Assembly: GCF_000972385.1 (NCBI RefSeq)
Contig: NZ_JXTE01000034.1
Span: forward strand, 1-64,000
Reading direction: 5' to 3'
From: Streptomyces sp. WM6386
GTDB taxonomy: Bacteria > Actinomycetota > Actinomycetes > Streptomycetales > Streptomycetaceae
Length of the DNA stretch: 64,000 nucleotides
Position numbers and translations under genes: made by a program. Position 1 is the stretch's first letter. Each line of letters begins with the position of its first letter. The notes beneath the pieces are model-generated. The model had not been told where the DNA came from. It saw only the letters and a program-made list of their open reading frames with translations, and ran no database searches. Below are positions 17,435 to 26,080 of this stretch, piece after piece.

Positions 17435-17454
17435 CGGACACCTCCAACATCCAC

Positions 17455-17477
17455 GATGTATGTACCCAAGATACATC
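17455..17477. promoter_or_regulatory. Probable VapB operator
   Basis: GATGTAT (17455-17461) and ATACATC (17471-17477) are perfect 7-bp inverted arms with a 9-bp spacer. The element lies 20 bp upstream of the vapB start, where ribbon-helix-helix antitoxins normally bind to repress their own operon. Confidence 0.55.
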
Positions 17478-17870
17478 ACCAACATTGGGCGCAGCCATCG
17501 ATCACAAACAGACCACGCGAGGGAGAAGCGACGGATCTACAGCAACCGCCGCCTCCGCCCACTTCCAGCGCATGGAACCTTCGCCCAGCGGAGTCCCTTG
17601 CCGACGGGACACAAAGGGCGACCCCAGTCCGCCGGACCGCGCATGGACCTGGGTCATAGCGTGTCGATCGGATCAGCCGAGGACGTAGGTCTCCATCGCC
17701 GAGTCAGCGACGATCTTCGAATTGCCGCAGAGCGGCTCGACGTAGGCAACGAGGGCTGCGACCTCGCTGCGCTCCGGTTGACCGTTCTCGACGCGCCAGG
17801 CACGCACGGGGCCACACCCGTCTGCACCCCCTTCTGGATCTGATCCTTTTCGACAGCGACAGCAAATACT
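17478..17870. other. Gene-free stretch between vapBC and the redox cluster
   Basis: No open frame has family-like content. The plus-strand frame 17643-17843 is open but unrecognised and lacks a convincing ribosome binding site. It probably contains degenerate accessory DNA plus the vapBC promoter. Confidence 0.35.
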
Positions 17871-17915
17871 TGGCTAGCCACATGTTTGCTGCTACGTTAA
17901 TTATGTGTCCAGCCA
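17871..17915. promoter_or_regulatory. Imperfect inverted repeat, candidate MarR operator/promoter
   Basis: TGGCTAGCCACAT (17871-17883) and ATGTGTCCAGCCA (17903-17915) are inverted with 11 of 13 positions matching. They flank an AT-rich spacer that could hold a promoter (TACGTTAAT near 17893-17901). The element ends 32 bp before the quinone oxidoreductase gene, first of a cluster ending in a MarR gene. Confidence 0.5.
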
Positions 17916-17947
17916 CCTAAATGGGTGGGGGCACGAGAGGAGTCGTC

Positions 17948-18853
17948 ATGAGAGCCATCCTGTTCGACCGTTTCGGCGGCACGGAAGTACTGCGCGAGGC
18001 GGACATCGAGGTCCCGCAGCCCGGCCCCGGACAGATCCGCGTCCGCGTCAAGGCGGCCGGGCTGAACGCGCTGGACGGCAAGATCCGCTCCGGGGCCATG
18101 GAGGCCGCGTTCCCCACGCCGCTCCCCGCCGTCCCCGGTGGCGAGCTCGCCGGCGTGGTGGACGCCCTGGGCGAGGGCGTGCAGGACGTGCAGGTCGGCG
18201 ACGAGGTACTGGGCTGGTCGGACACCGGCTCCTACGCCGAGTACGCGCTGGCCACCACGGTGGCCCCCAAGCCCGCCGGCCTCGACTGGCCGCACGCGGC
18301 CGCGCTGCCGGTGGCGGGCGCGACGGCCGAGCGGGTCCTGGACCTGCTCGGCGTCGCCGCCGGGGAGACCGTACTGATGCACGGTGCGGCCGGAGCGGTC
18401 GGCACCCTGGCGGTCCAGCTCGCCACGGCCCGCGGAGCACACGTCATCGGCACCGCCGGCCCCGCCAACCAGGACTACCTCACCGCGCTCGGTGCCACCG
18501 CGACCCTCTACGGCAAGGGCCTGGTCGAGCGGGTCCGGGCACTAGCCCCCGACGGCGTGGACGCGGTGTTCGACCTGGCCGGGAAGGGAGCCCTGGAGGA
18601 CTCCATCACCCTGCGGGGCGGCACCGAGCGCATCGTCACCATCGCCGACCTCCGCGCACACCAGCTCGGCATCACCTTCTCCAGCAGTCCCCGGGAACGC
18701 TCCGCCGCCGCCCTGGCCGCGCTGGCCCAGGACGCCGCGACCGGCAAGGTCGTCACCACCCTCACCGCCTACCCGCTCGCCGAGGCCGCCACGGCCCAGC
18801 AGGTCAGCGACGCCGGGCATGTCCGGGGCAAGCTCGTCCTCACCGTCGACTGA
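17948..18853 (+). CDS. NADPH:quinone oxidoreductase-like zinc-independent MDR protein
   Basis: This 301-residue medium-chain dehydrogenase/reductase begins MRAILFDRFGGTEVLRE. The GroES-like half contains KAAGLNALDGKIRSG, where the Asn/Asp pattern and lack of zinc-ligand Cys indicate a quinone-oxidoreductase type rather than an alcohol dehydrogenase. The Rossmann half contains VLMHGAAGAVGTLAVQLA. It would use NADPH to reduce quinones or enone electrophiles. ATG 17948 follows GAGGAG by 6-7 bp. It leads a cluster with an old yellow enzyme and MarR regulator, all pointing to electrophile or oxidative stress detoxification. Confidence 0.88.
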   Translation: MRAILFDRFGGTEVLREADIEVPQPGPGQIRVRVKAAGLNALDGKIRSGAMEAAFPTPLPAVPGGELAGVVDALGEGVQDVQVGDEVLGWSDTGSYAEYALATTVAPKPAGLDWPHAAALPVAGATAERVLDLLGVAAGETVLMHGAAGAVGTLAVQLATARGAHVIGTAGPANQDYLTALGATATLYGKGLVERVRALAPDGVDAVFDLAGKGALEDSITLRGGTERIVTIADLRAHQLGITFSSSPRERSAAALAALAQDAATGKVVTTLTAYPLAEAATAQQVSDAGHVRGKLVLTVD

Positions 18854-18904
18854 TCACGCCCCCCTTCCCCCTGTTTCGATCATCACCGCACCGAAGGACC
18901 CCTC

Positions 18905-19966
18905 ATGCTGAACGCCCTGTGGACACCGACCACCGTCGGTGACATCTCCCTCCCGCACCGCCTGGTCATGGCCCCCATGACCCGCGACCGCTCCACACCC
19001 GAAGGCGTACCGACCGAGCTGAACGCCGAGTACTACGCCCAGCGGGCCTCGCACGCACTCATCATCACCGAGGGCACCCAGCCCTCCGCCGACGGCCAGG
19101 GCTACCTCCTCACCCCCGGTATCCACAATGACGAGCAGATCGCCGGGTGGCGCAAGGTCACCGACGCCGTGCACGAGGCCGACGGCCGGATCGTCATCCA
19201 GCTGATGCACACCGGACGTATCGCCCACCCCGACAACACCCCGCACGGCCGTCAGCCGGTCGCCCCTTCGGCGATCCAGCCGCAGGGCGCGATGTTCACC
19301 GCGTCCGGGCCCCAGGAGATGCCGGCACCCCGTGCTCTGTCGACGCAGGAGGTCGCTACGACCGTCGACGACTTCCGCCGCGCCGCGGCGGCCGCCGTCG
19401 CGGCAGGCGCCGACGGCGTGGAAATCCACGGCGCCAACGGCTACCTGATGCACCAGTTCCTTTCCGACAACACCAACCAGCGCACCGACCGCTACGGCGG
19501 CTCCATCGACAACCGCATCCGCTTCGCCGTCGAGGCCGCCGCTGCCGTGGCCGGCGAGATCGGCGCCGACCGCACCGGCCTGCGCATCTCCCCCGGCAAC
19601 CCCTACAACGACATCGCCGAGTCCGACACCGCCGAGCTGTATCCGGCGCTCCTGCGCGCCCTGAGTCCGCTCGGCCTCGCCTATCTCCACGTGATGCACG
19701 CGGGCGACGAGGAGTTGCTGGGCACCCTGCGCGCGCTGTGGCCGACCACGCTGATCCTCAACCGGGCCGGCACCGACCTGCCCACCCGCGCCAAGGACGT
19801 CGACAACGGCACGGCCGACCTTGTCTCCGTCGGCGCCCTCGCGCTCGCCAACCCGGACCTGGTCGAGCGGCTACGCTCTGACGCGCCGCTGAACACCCCC
19901 GACCCGGCGACCTTCTACGGCGGCGGAGTGGCCGGCTACACGGACTACCCCACCCACACCGTCTGA
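18905..19966 (+). CDS. Old yellow enzyme family alkene reductase
   Basis: This 353-residue FMN-dependent ene-reductase (N-ethylmaleimide reductase-like) is complete. It shows LPHRLVMAPMTRDRS at the FMN site, the His-x-x-Asn substrate pair in VEIHGANGYLMHQFL with the downstream DRYGGSIDNRIRF, and LQLMHTGRI-like IQLMHTGRIAHP. The family reduces activated C=C bonds of enones, maleimides and nitro compounds with NADPH. It follows the quinone oxidoreductase by 51 bp and precedes MarR by 11 bp. Confidence 0.92.
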   Translation: MLNALWTPTTVGDISLPHRLVMAPMTRDRSTPEGVPTELNAEYYAQRASHALIITEGTQPSADGQGYLLTPGIHNDEQIAGWRKVTDAVHEADGRIVIQLMHTGRIAHPDNTPHGRQPVAPSAIQPQGAMFTASGPQEMPAPRALSTQEVATTVDDFRRAAAAAVAAGADGVEIHGANGYLMHQFLSDNTNQRTDRYGGSIDNRIRFAVEAAAAVAGEIGADRTGLRISPGNPYNDIAESDTAELYPALLRALSPLGLAYLHVMHAGDEELLGTLRALWPTTLILNRAGTDLPTRAKDVDNGTADLVSVGALALANPDLVERLRSDAPLNTPDPATFYGGGVAGYTDYPTHTV

Positions 19967-19977
19967 GGAACCGCATC

Positions 19978-20457
19978 ATGCCCGCCTCCACCCACCGCAC
20001 CCCCTCCACGGCCAGCGAGGGGCCGATGAGTTACGCGATCTTCCAGCTCGCCCGCGCCCACCGCGCCCGTGCCGCCGCCATGCTCCGCGAGATGGACCTG
20101 CATCCCGGGCAGGAACTGCTGCTCATGCAACTCCTCGACCGGGACGGCCAGACCCAGTCCGAACTGCTCGAATCCGTCGGCCTGGACCACTCCACCGTCT
20201 CCAAGTCCCTGCGCCGCATGCAGGACGCCGGCCTGCTCGTGCGCGAGCCCGCCCCACACGACCGGCGCGTCATGGTCGTCCACCTCACCGACAAGGGCCG
20301 TGCCATGCGCGAGCCCATCGCGGCCATGTGGCAGGCCCTGGAGGAGACCTCCGCGGTGAACCTGTCGGCGCAGCAGGCGGAGTCCTTCGTCCGCACCGCC
20401 TACGTCATCGCCGACGCGATCAACAGTCGCGCTGTTCCGCAGGAAGAATCCGAGTAA
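19978..20457 (+). CDS. MarR family transcriptional regulator
   Basis: This 159-residue winged-helix regulator has MREMDLHPGQELLLMQLLDRDGQTQSELLE, then the recognition helix region LDHSTVSKSLRRMQDAGLLVRE and the wing DRRVMVVHLTDKGRAM, the standard MarR arrangement. It follows the old yellow enzyme gene by 11 bp and probably represses the cluster through the inverted repeat at 17871-17915. No Cys suitable for redox sensing is present, so an organic ligand is the more likely signal. Confidence 0.9.
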   Translation: MPASTHRTPSTASEGPMSYAIFQLARAHRARAAAMLREMDLHPGQELLLMQLLDRDGQTQSELLESVGLDHSTVSKSLRRMQDAGLLVREPAPHDRRVMVVHLTDKGRAMREPIAAMWQALEETSAVNLSAQQAESFVRTAYVIADAINSRAVPQEESE

Positions 20458-20986
20458 CTCCCCTCGGCCTGCACCCCGGTTCCGGCCTGGAGTGCGCTTC
20501 GTTTCCGGCGTCCCTGCGAAGCGGACAGTGCTGCAGCGCACTCGGCTCATGAAGACCCGTGCTGAACGGAGCCAGCCTCCCCAACTGTCGGAAGAAGCCC
20601 GGTGAGCCGAGCCGGCGGATGTGGCGGTACCCCCGCTCACCCCCGTATGTCAGGGAGAACGGGGCTGAGCGGGACCTCAACGTCCGGGGCAAGCGCGAGC
20701 TGTCCCGGTGGAGGAAGGACGGAACTCATCCGGGGCAGGGCAACACCCCCGCAGGGACGGGGAGCCCTTCCTTGTCGCCGGCCGGCCGCACTTCGAGGAC
20801 GGGCGCATCACCCGCGTCCGGGTCGCCTTGGACCTCGGCAAGCCCGTGCAGGCCGGCGGTGACCCGCGCCGCGGATCCGCCCACCACAGGCCAGCCCCTG
20901 AGCGGCCAGGGCCGACGGCGCCCGCGGCCACCGCTGCCTCGCTCACCTAATCCCCCACTACTGACCTGATGGAAAGTGAGACTCCC
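20458..20986. other. Gene-poor stretch with a possible small remnant
   Basis: No complete gene is visible. A plus-strand segment at about 20765-20860 reads EPFLVAGRPHFEDGRITRV, which looks like decayed protein-coding sequence but has no convincing start or family. The promoter of the NmrA-type gene lies at the right end. Confidence 0.35.
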
Positions 20987-21895
20987 ATGACCACCACACT
21001 CCCCGTCCTCGTCGTCGGCGCGACCGGTTCCCTCGGAGGCAAGGTCGTCGACGAACTGCTCAAGCGCGGTAAGAACGTCCGCGCTCTGGTCCGGCCGACC
21101 ACCGACGCGAGCAGGCTCGAAAGGCGGGGTGTCGAGATCGCCCGCGGCGACATGCTCGACCTCGACTCGCTCGTCGCCGCCATGAACGGCGCCGATGCCG
21201 TCATCACCACCGCCGCCGGCTACACCCGCGGCGGCAAGAACGCGCACGACATCGACACCGTCGGCAACGCCAACCTCGCCGAGGCCGCCCACCGCACCGG
21301 CATCCGGCGGTTCGTCCTGACCAGCATCCTCACCAGCGACCAGACGCCCCACGTCCCGCACTTCTGGCACAAGAAGATCGCCGAGGACAAGCTCGAACAG
21401 CTCGGCGTCCCGTTCGTCGCCCTGCGCCCGGGAGCCTTCCTCGACCAGATCGCGACCATGGCGGGCAACCCGATCGACAAGGGCCGTCTGACGTGGATCG
21501 GCAAGACCACCGTCCCGCTGACCTTCGTCCACACCTCCGATCTCGCGGCGTACCTGGCAGCCGCCGTCGACGCCGAGGCAGACAACGGTGAGCGCATCGA
21601 CATCGGCTGGGACCGTCCGGTCAGCATGCGCGAGATGGCCGACCTGATGGGCGACCGAGCCGGAAAGAAGATCAAGGTACGGGCCGTCCCCTCCGCCGTC
21701 GCCCGCGCCGCGGGAGCCACCGTCGGCCGCTTCATGCCCCTGGTCAAGGACATGGCCGCGATGTTCGGCTGGTTCGACAGCGGCCGCTACGTCGCCGACC
21801 CCCGCCGCCAGGAGCAGCTGTTCGGTCCCGTCCCCACGGCCGAGGACGCCCTCGCCCGGTACACCGACGAGCTGGGCACGGCGCAGCACCGGTGA
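20987..21895 (+). CDS. NmrA/atypical SDR family NAD(P)-binding protein
   Basis: This 302-residue protein has the nucleotide-binding motif VVGATGSLGGKV at about residues 9-20, then VRALVRPTTDASRLERRGVEIARGDMLD, which is typical of atypical SDRs (NmrA/isoflavone-reductase-like). FVLTSILTSDQTP, KIAEDKLEQLGVPFVALRPGAF are further family segments. ATG 20987 was chosen over 20969 because GGAAAGTGAG precedes it at normal spacing. It is the fourth redox gene of this cluster. The substrate is unknown; a role as quinone or electrophile reductase or NADPH sensor is inferred. Confidence 0.85.
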   Translation: MTTTLPVLVVGATGSLGGKVVDELLKRGKNVRALVRPTTDASRLERRGVEIARGDMLDLDSLVAAMNGADAVITTAAGYTRGGKNAHDIDTVGNANLAEAAHRTGIRRFVLTSILTSDQTPHVPHFWHKKIAEDKLEQLGVPFVALRPGAFLDQIATMAGNPIDKGRLTWIGKTTVPLTFVHTSDLAAYLAAAVDAEADNGERIDIGWDRPVSMREMADLMGDRAGKKIKVRAVPSAVARAAGATVGRFMPLVKDMAAMFGWFDSGRYVADPRRQEQLFGPVPTAEDALARYTDELGTAQHR

Positions 21896-22292
21896 CCAGC
21901 CCGCATGCCGGCCCGGCCGCCCGGGCGGGGCCCAACCGGCGAGTGGGAGGAGCCCTCTGACAGATCGCCGTACATCCTGCCGCACCCGGAATGCGACCTG
22001 CCGGGCCGACTCCAACCGGGCTTCACCTGAACTGGCAAAACCACGGCACCTGCTGCGGTGGCAGCGGTTCCTGACAGCCAGGAGTTCTCCAGGGGAACGA
22101 CGTGGCGCGAGGCCGGCCGAGTGGGTCGAGTGACCCATCAGGACCGTTTCCCCTTCGGGCCGTTTCCCTGCCCGTCTGCCATCACCGGGACGTTTCCTCA
22201 TCCGCCGGTATCAGCACTGCCTCCTCCGCCGCCGGCCCGGGACTCAACTCAACTGTCCGCCCTGTGGATGGCTGCCCCAGCCACGCAGCCAT
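21896..22292. other. Gene-free stretch before the long repeat
   Basis: Nothing recognisable was found on either strand; no promoter-like or structured element stands out. It ends at the start of the 329-bp direct repeat. Confidence 0.35.
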
Positions 22293-22621
22293 CAAATAGG
22301 ACAACGAATCCACCCCGAAACAACGTCGACCTGGACACCTCTGCGCCGCCCGGCCCCTGTACGGCACCTGGATCTTGGCATCGGCCCGCAGAGCAGCCAC
22401 CCGAACCGCGAGCGACAACCTCGAACACCTACTCCGCCGCAGGTCAGAGGGGTGGAAACTCCCCCGAGTACCACCGGATCCCAAGCCCAAGAGCAGCGGA
22501 TTCAGTCCGTCCAGGCAAAGTTGACGACCCGGCACCCGAAAATGAACGTTTCAGCAGGTCAGAGGCCTGCACAGGTGGGGCGGGTGGGACTCGAACCCAC
22601 GGCCGACGGATGATGAGTCCG
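22293..22621. repeat. Long direct repeat, left copy (distal att region)
   Basis: This segment aligns collinearly with 38164-38493, from CAAATAGGACAACGAATC through the 46-nt tRNA 3' end. By eye about four in five positions agree in the first 280 bp and nearly all in the tRNA part. It marks the far end of an island of about 15.9 kb. Confidence 0.8.
22576..22621 (-). pseudogene. tRNA (CAU) 3'-end fragment, att remnant
   Basis: These 46 nt are the 3' part of the tRNA at 38448-38521 (discriminator base, acceptor 3' strand, T arm, variable region and anticodon stem/loop). One substitution was seen within the matched core. After 22621 the sequence is unrelated. This is the classic footprint left where an integrase recombines into the 3' end of a tRNA gene. 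Confidence 0.8.
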
Positions 22622-22937
22622 TTGGGGATCTTGGCGGCCCTTGCCGATCCACGCCGATCCGTGACCTTTTCGCAGGTCAGACGCGTTGATCGGTGTCAGT
22701 CCTGTGCGGTGCTTGTCGATGTGTTCCTGTCCTTGTGGCCCCTCAACGGCCCCTGAGCGTCTTTGAGGGGGCGCTTGCAACCGCAGTAGTCCTCGTCCGC
22801 CCAGTCCGCCCAGTCCGCCCAAGGGGATAGAACCTTCACACAGCGGATTACCCTTCCCGCAGGTAGACGCCCGGTCCCCGGTGCCCGGGAGCCCCCGCCG
22901 GGGAGGCCAGCGCCAGGGCCCAGCCGCGCAGGGGCGC
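22622..22937. other. Island left end, no gene seen
   Basis: No coding content is recognised. It contains a short tandem of CCCAGTCCG units around 22799-22818 and a TTTTCGCAGGTCAG segment at 22667 that resembles the att-flank core. No integrase remnant could be identified. Confidence 0.35.
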
Positions 22938-23262
22938 CCGTCACTGACCTGGGTCAGCCCGTCCCGTTCGGGGCAGTAGGTGCCGCTGGCGAGGACGACC
23001 TTGCTGGGCAACTCGCCGGGCTGCTCGGTCGTCGACACCTGCCGGTGGTTCCTCAGAGGGATGGTCACCCCGCTCCAGTCCCGGCGGCAGCCGCTTCGTC
23101 AGGCGGGCGCGGCCCGGGCACGCGGATCCAGTTCCTCGACAAGCGCGGTGAGAGTTTCCGGCTGCGGGAGTTACTGGGCACCGTGTCGAGGTCGGACTCG
23201 ACGGCGAGCCGGGCGAGTGTGCCGGCGACGTTTCCGCTGCCAGTCAGTCCAGGAGTCGTCAT
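22938..23262 (-). pseudogene. Decayed NADP-dependent (F420-type) oxidoreductase
   Basis: The start MTTPGLTGSGNVAGTLARLA is the N-terminal Rossmann segment of NADPH-dependent F420 reductase-like proteins. The reading frame then shifts: DEAAAAG in the first frame is followed in another frame by VTIPLRNHRQV and SKVVLASGTYCPERDG, which correspond to the family's next strands. The C-terminal half is missing. At least one frameshift and a truncation make it a pseudogene. Gene boundaries are approximate. Confidence 0.6.
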
Positions 23263-23336
23263 GGTGTGACAGCCGGATCACCGGCGCTCACCTTCTCCGC
23301 CCCATCGGCTTGCAGGCCCCCGGGCCGCCCGTCCTG

Positions 23337-24293
23337 TCAGGTGCGTGGCTCGCCGAGCAGGGTGGTCACCAGGTCGAGAAAGCGGTCGAAGTCCAGGCCG
23401 GACACGGTCCGGACGATGGGCAGGTCCTCTCGCCCGTGGTGGGCTCGCCGTTCCACGACCGTCATTCCTCGGGTGAGTTCGCCGCGCCGTTCGACGTCGC
23501 AGCGGACTTCGACACACTCGATGAGCGTGGGGTCGATCAGGGCCGCGACGGCGACGCTGTCTATGAGGGAGCAATAGGACTGGTAGCCGCGGCCGTTGAC
23601 GTAGTCCACGACCCGGGCGGCGAGAGCGGCCTCGGGGGTGTGCGCGTGGCGCAGCCGGTCGAGGTCGCCGTCGCGGAAGTTGATGCGGGGGTGGGTGGCG
23701 ATGTCGAGTCCGACGGCCACGAGATTGAATCCGGCTCGGAAGACCCGGTGAGCCGCTTCCGGGTCGACGAATATGTTCCATTCGCTGACCGCGTTGTCGC
23801 CGGTGGCCTGGGACCACGCGTAGGGGGTGAGTCCGTAGGAGCCACCGATGATGACCAGTTCGGTCACCTTCTCGGGCAGGTGCGGGTCGATCTCCAGGGC
23901 GAGGGCGATGTTGGTCAGCGGGCCGAGTCCGGCGATGCTGATGTCGCCGGCGTGGGCGTTCACGGTGTCCACGATCAGTTGCGGGGCCCGGCGCGGGTCG
24001 ACGGTGCGCTTCGAGACGGGGAAGTGGGACTCGGCGAGGCCGTCGGTGCCGTGCGAGAAGGGGTCGACCGGATAGTCACCGTCCAGTGGGAGCAGCGGGC
24101 CCTGGCCGACGGGGATGTCGTCGCGGCCTAGCAGGTCGAGGACGCGTAGCGCGTTGGCGGCGGTCCGGTCCGAGGGCAGGTTGCCCGTGACAGCGGTGAC
24201 GGCGCGGGTCCGCAGCTCGCGCGACTTCAGCGCGATGATGATCGCGAGGGCGTCGTCCATCCCGGGGTCGGTATCGATCAGAACGTTCTTCAT
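23337..24293 (-). CDS. Inosine-uridine type nucleoside hydrolase
   Basis: This 318-residue enzyme begins MKNVLIDTDPGMDDALAI, with the calcium-binding D-x-D-x-x-x-DD cluster (Asp7, Asp9, Asp13, Asp14) that defines the IunH/CU-NH family. Other family segments are ALRVLDLLGRDDIPV, LGPLTNIALALEIDP and VSEWNIFVDPEAA with the conserved Asn/Asp ligands. It hydrolyses N-ribosides to base plus ribose. ATG 24293 follows AGGAAAGG by 8 bp. It is divergent from the PfkB-type gene and shares an AT-rich promoter region with it. Confidence 0.9.
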   Translation of the reverse strand: MKNVLIDTDPGMDDALAIIIALKSRELRTRAVTAVTGNLPSDRTAANALRVLDLLGRDDIPVGQGPLLPLDGDYPVDPFSHGTDGLAESHFPVSKRTVDPRRAPQLIVDTVNAHAGDISIAGLGPLTNIALALEIDPHLPEKVTELVIIGGSYGLTPYAWSQATGDNAVSEWNIFVDPEAAHRVFRAGFNLVAVGLDIATHPRINFRDGDLDRLRHAHTPEAALAARVVDYVNGRGYQSYCSLIDSVAVAALIDPTLIECVEVRCDVERRGELTRGMTVVERRAHHGREDLPIVRTVSGLDFDRFLDLVTTLLGEPRT

Positions 24294-24412
24294 GTACGCC
24301 TTTCCTGCGTCCGGCATCCAAGTGCTCTGGCCGAGCCCCGGGACTTAAAGGTATGGTAGATATAACAACAAGAAGATTCAATGGCTGATGGCGGCGCACG
24401 GGAGGAGCGAAG

Positions 24413-25336
24413 TTGTCCGAGCGGCTTGTGGCGGTGTTCTCCCACGCGGTGACCGACGAGGTGTACACGGCGGACGGAAGGCTTGCGGCCCGCGAGGTGG
24501 GCGGGGCCGGAGCGTACGCCGCGGTCGGGGCGAGCCTGGTTTCGGCGCCCTGGGGTACGGCCATCGTGTCCGGCGTGGGCGCCAGGGACCGGCGGCGGCT
24601 GAGCGACTGGTTCCGCCGGCGCGAAGTGGACCCCGTCGGTCTGTTCGAGGTCGGCGAGCACAGCCCGGTCACTCGTGTCCGTTATCTCGACGACGGGGAG
24701 CGCGTCGAGGAGTCCGTGTTCGGGGACGCCCACTTCGCCGCGCACACTCCTTTCCCCAGCCGGTCGCCACTCGGGCCGGACCGGCTGGAGGGGGTGTATC
24801 TCTTCCACGACTCCGACGAGCGGTACTGGCAGGAGGTCGCCGCCGCGCGCCCGCGATGGCATGGCCCGGTCCTGTGGGAGATCGCCGCCAACGCCTGTAC
24901 GCCGGACGCCCGCTCCCGTGTGATGGAGCTGGCCGGGCTCGTCGACGTACTGTCCCTCAACGTCACGGAGGCGGCAGCCCTGACCGGCCGGACGGACCCG
25001 CTGGAGGCGCTGTCCCGGCTGTCGGGACACGGGCTCGTCGTCGTGCTGCGGTGCGGCGCGGCCGGTTCGCTGGTCCGGCACGGAAACCGGCGCTGGCACG
25101 TGGGGGTGGCCCCCGGGCCGGTGGTCGACCCCACCGGAGGCGGCAACGCGTACTCGGGCGCCTTCCTGGCCGCCTACGCCGCGACCGGCGACATCCCGGC
25201 CTCGGCGCGGGCGGCCGCAGCTGCCGCGTCCCACGTCATCGCCCAGTACGGCGCGCCGGCCGTCGGCCCGCTCGACCGGGACGGCATCCAGCGGCACGCC
25301 CGAGCAGTAGCAGTGGAGATGTCCGCGACCACGTGA
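24413..25336 (+). CDS. PfkB family protein with altered catalytic motif (Mak32-like)
   Basis: This 307-residue ribokinase-fold protein starts at TTG 24413 after GGAGGAG. It has EVGGAGAYAAVGASLVSAPWG, a sugar-site-like segment, and near the C-terminus VVDPTGGGNAYSGAF. In active PfkB kinases this position reads D-T/P-T-G-A-G-D, with the last Asp as catalytic base; here it is Asn. The GGGN form recalls the eukaryotic Mak32 group. The protein may be a sugar-binding or weak kinase rather than a normal ribokinase. It is divergent from the nucleoside hydrolase and was originally followed by a nucleoside phosphorylase, now decayed. Confidence 0.75.
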   Translation: MSERLVAVFSHAVTDEVYTADGRLAAREVGGAGAYAAVGASLVSAPWGTAIVSGVGARDRRRLSDWFRRREVDPVGLFEVGEHSPVTRVRYLDDGERVEESVFGDAHFAAHTPFPSRSPLGPDRLEGVYLFHDSDERYWQEVAAARPRWHGPVLWEIAANACTPDARSRVMELAGLVDVLSLNVTEAAALTGRTDPLEALSRLSGHGLVVVLRCGAAGSLVRHGNRRWHVGVAPGPVVDPTGGGNAYSGAFLAAYAATGDIPASARAAAAAASHVIAQYGAPAVGPLDRDGIQRHARAVAVEMSATT

Positions 25337-25348
25337 CGGAGGAGCCCC

Positions 25349-26059
25349 ATGGCCGACCCCGGCTGGAACCCCGCGCAGATCTACGACGCCTAACCGGTGC
25401 GCCGGCCACCTGCCCCGCCGGGGGCTGATGCGGAACGGCGGGCCCGCACCGTTCAGGTCGAACCCGCAGCGCGTGGCCCGCTACGTCCTGGTCACCTCCG
25501 CGATCCACTCTGCGCCTACGACGAGGATCCGGCCGAGCAGATCGCGCGACGGCTCGACGAACCCGAGCGGATCGACCCTTATAGCATGTACACGACATAT
25601 TCGGGCGGCTGCAGCGGGGTTCCGGTGACCGTGGCCTCGGGCGGTAGCGGCTCCCCCGAGGCCGCCGGCCCCGGGGACGCGGTGGTCACCATCTGCGTCG
25701 TCCGGGACGAAGTGACTCCGACTTCTGCGAGGTAGGCCACCCAGGGTGGGCGGCCACTTTCAGCCGCGCCATCTGGACATCCTCGAAAGCTGGGCCCGGA
25801 CCGGCGTGCTCAAGAACGGGAGTCGGCCGCCGTGGTGACGCTCGCCGGGTTGTTCGGCAGGCGGGGCGGCTCGGTCTGCTCCGTCGCCGACAACGCCATA
25901 GCCGACAGGCCCTTCACCGCTGGGGCCGGTCACGTGGCCGCCATCGACGTCGCGTTGCGCGGAGTGGTCCAGCTCGCCCGCCTCGACGCCGCCACGGCCG
26001 CCTCGGGCAGCGGCCACTGGGCGCCGACACCCTTCGAAGACATGGCCGGAACTCGTTGA
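25349..26059 (+). pseudogene. Decayed nucleoside (uridine) phosphorylase
   Basis: ATG 25349 after GGAGGAG opens a 14-codon frame (MADPGWNPAQIYDA) that ends at TAA 25391. Homologous segments then continue in other frames: VARYVLV, then DPAEQIARRLDEPERID and YTTYSGG-like plus GVPVTVASGGSGSPEAA (25500-25660), and finally AGLFGRRGGSVCSVADN and RGVVQLARLDAATAASG (25832-26059). These match the N-terminal, phosphate-binding and C-terminal parts of NP-I family uridine phosphorylases in correct order, with stops, frameshifts and a loss in the middle. The total length is near the intact size minus the deletion. Confidence 0.75.
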
Positions 26060-26080
26060 CACGGCATAGCAATGGTCCTA

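Noticed and set aside
20726..22201. 491-codon minus-strand frame
   Set aside because: Antisense to the NmrA-type gene and without domains; GC-bias shadow.
22576..22621. A second functional CAU tRNA
   Set aside because: The D arm and 5' acceptor strand are missing after 22621; it is only the 3' part.
22799..22818. Short tandem CCCAGTCCG repeat as a CRISPR-like array
   Set aside because: Only two to three units, no spacers and no cas genes nearby.
22559..23068. 169-residue minus-strand protein spanning the tRNA fragment
   Set aside because: Its last part is the translated tRNA 3' end and att flank, and its first part is the decayed oxidoreductase; it is not a gene.
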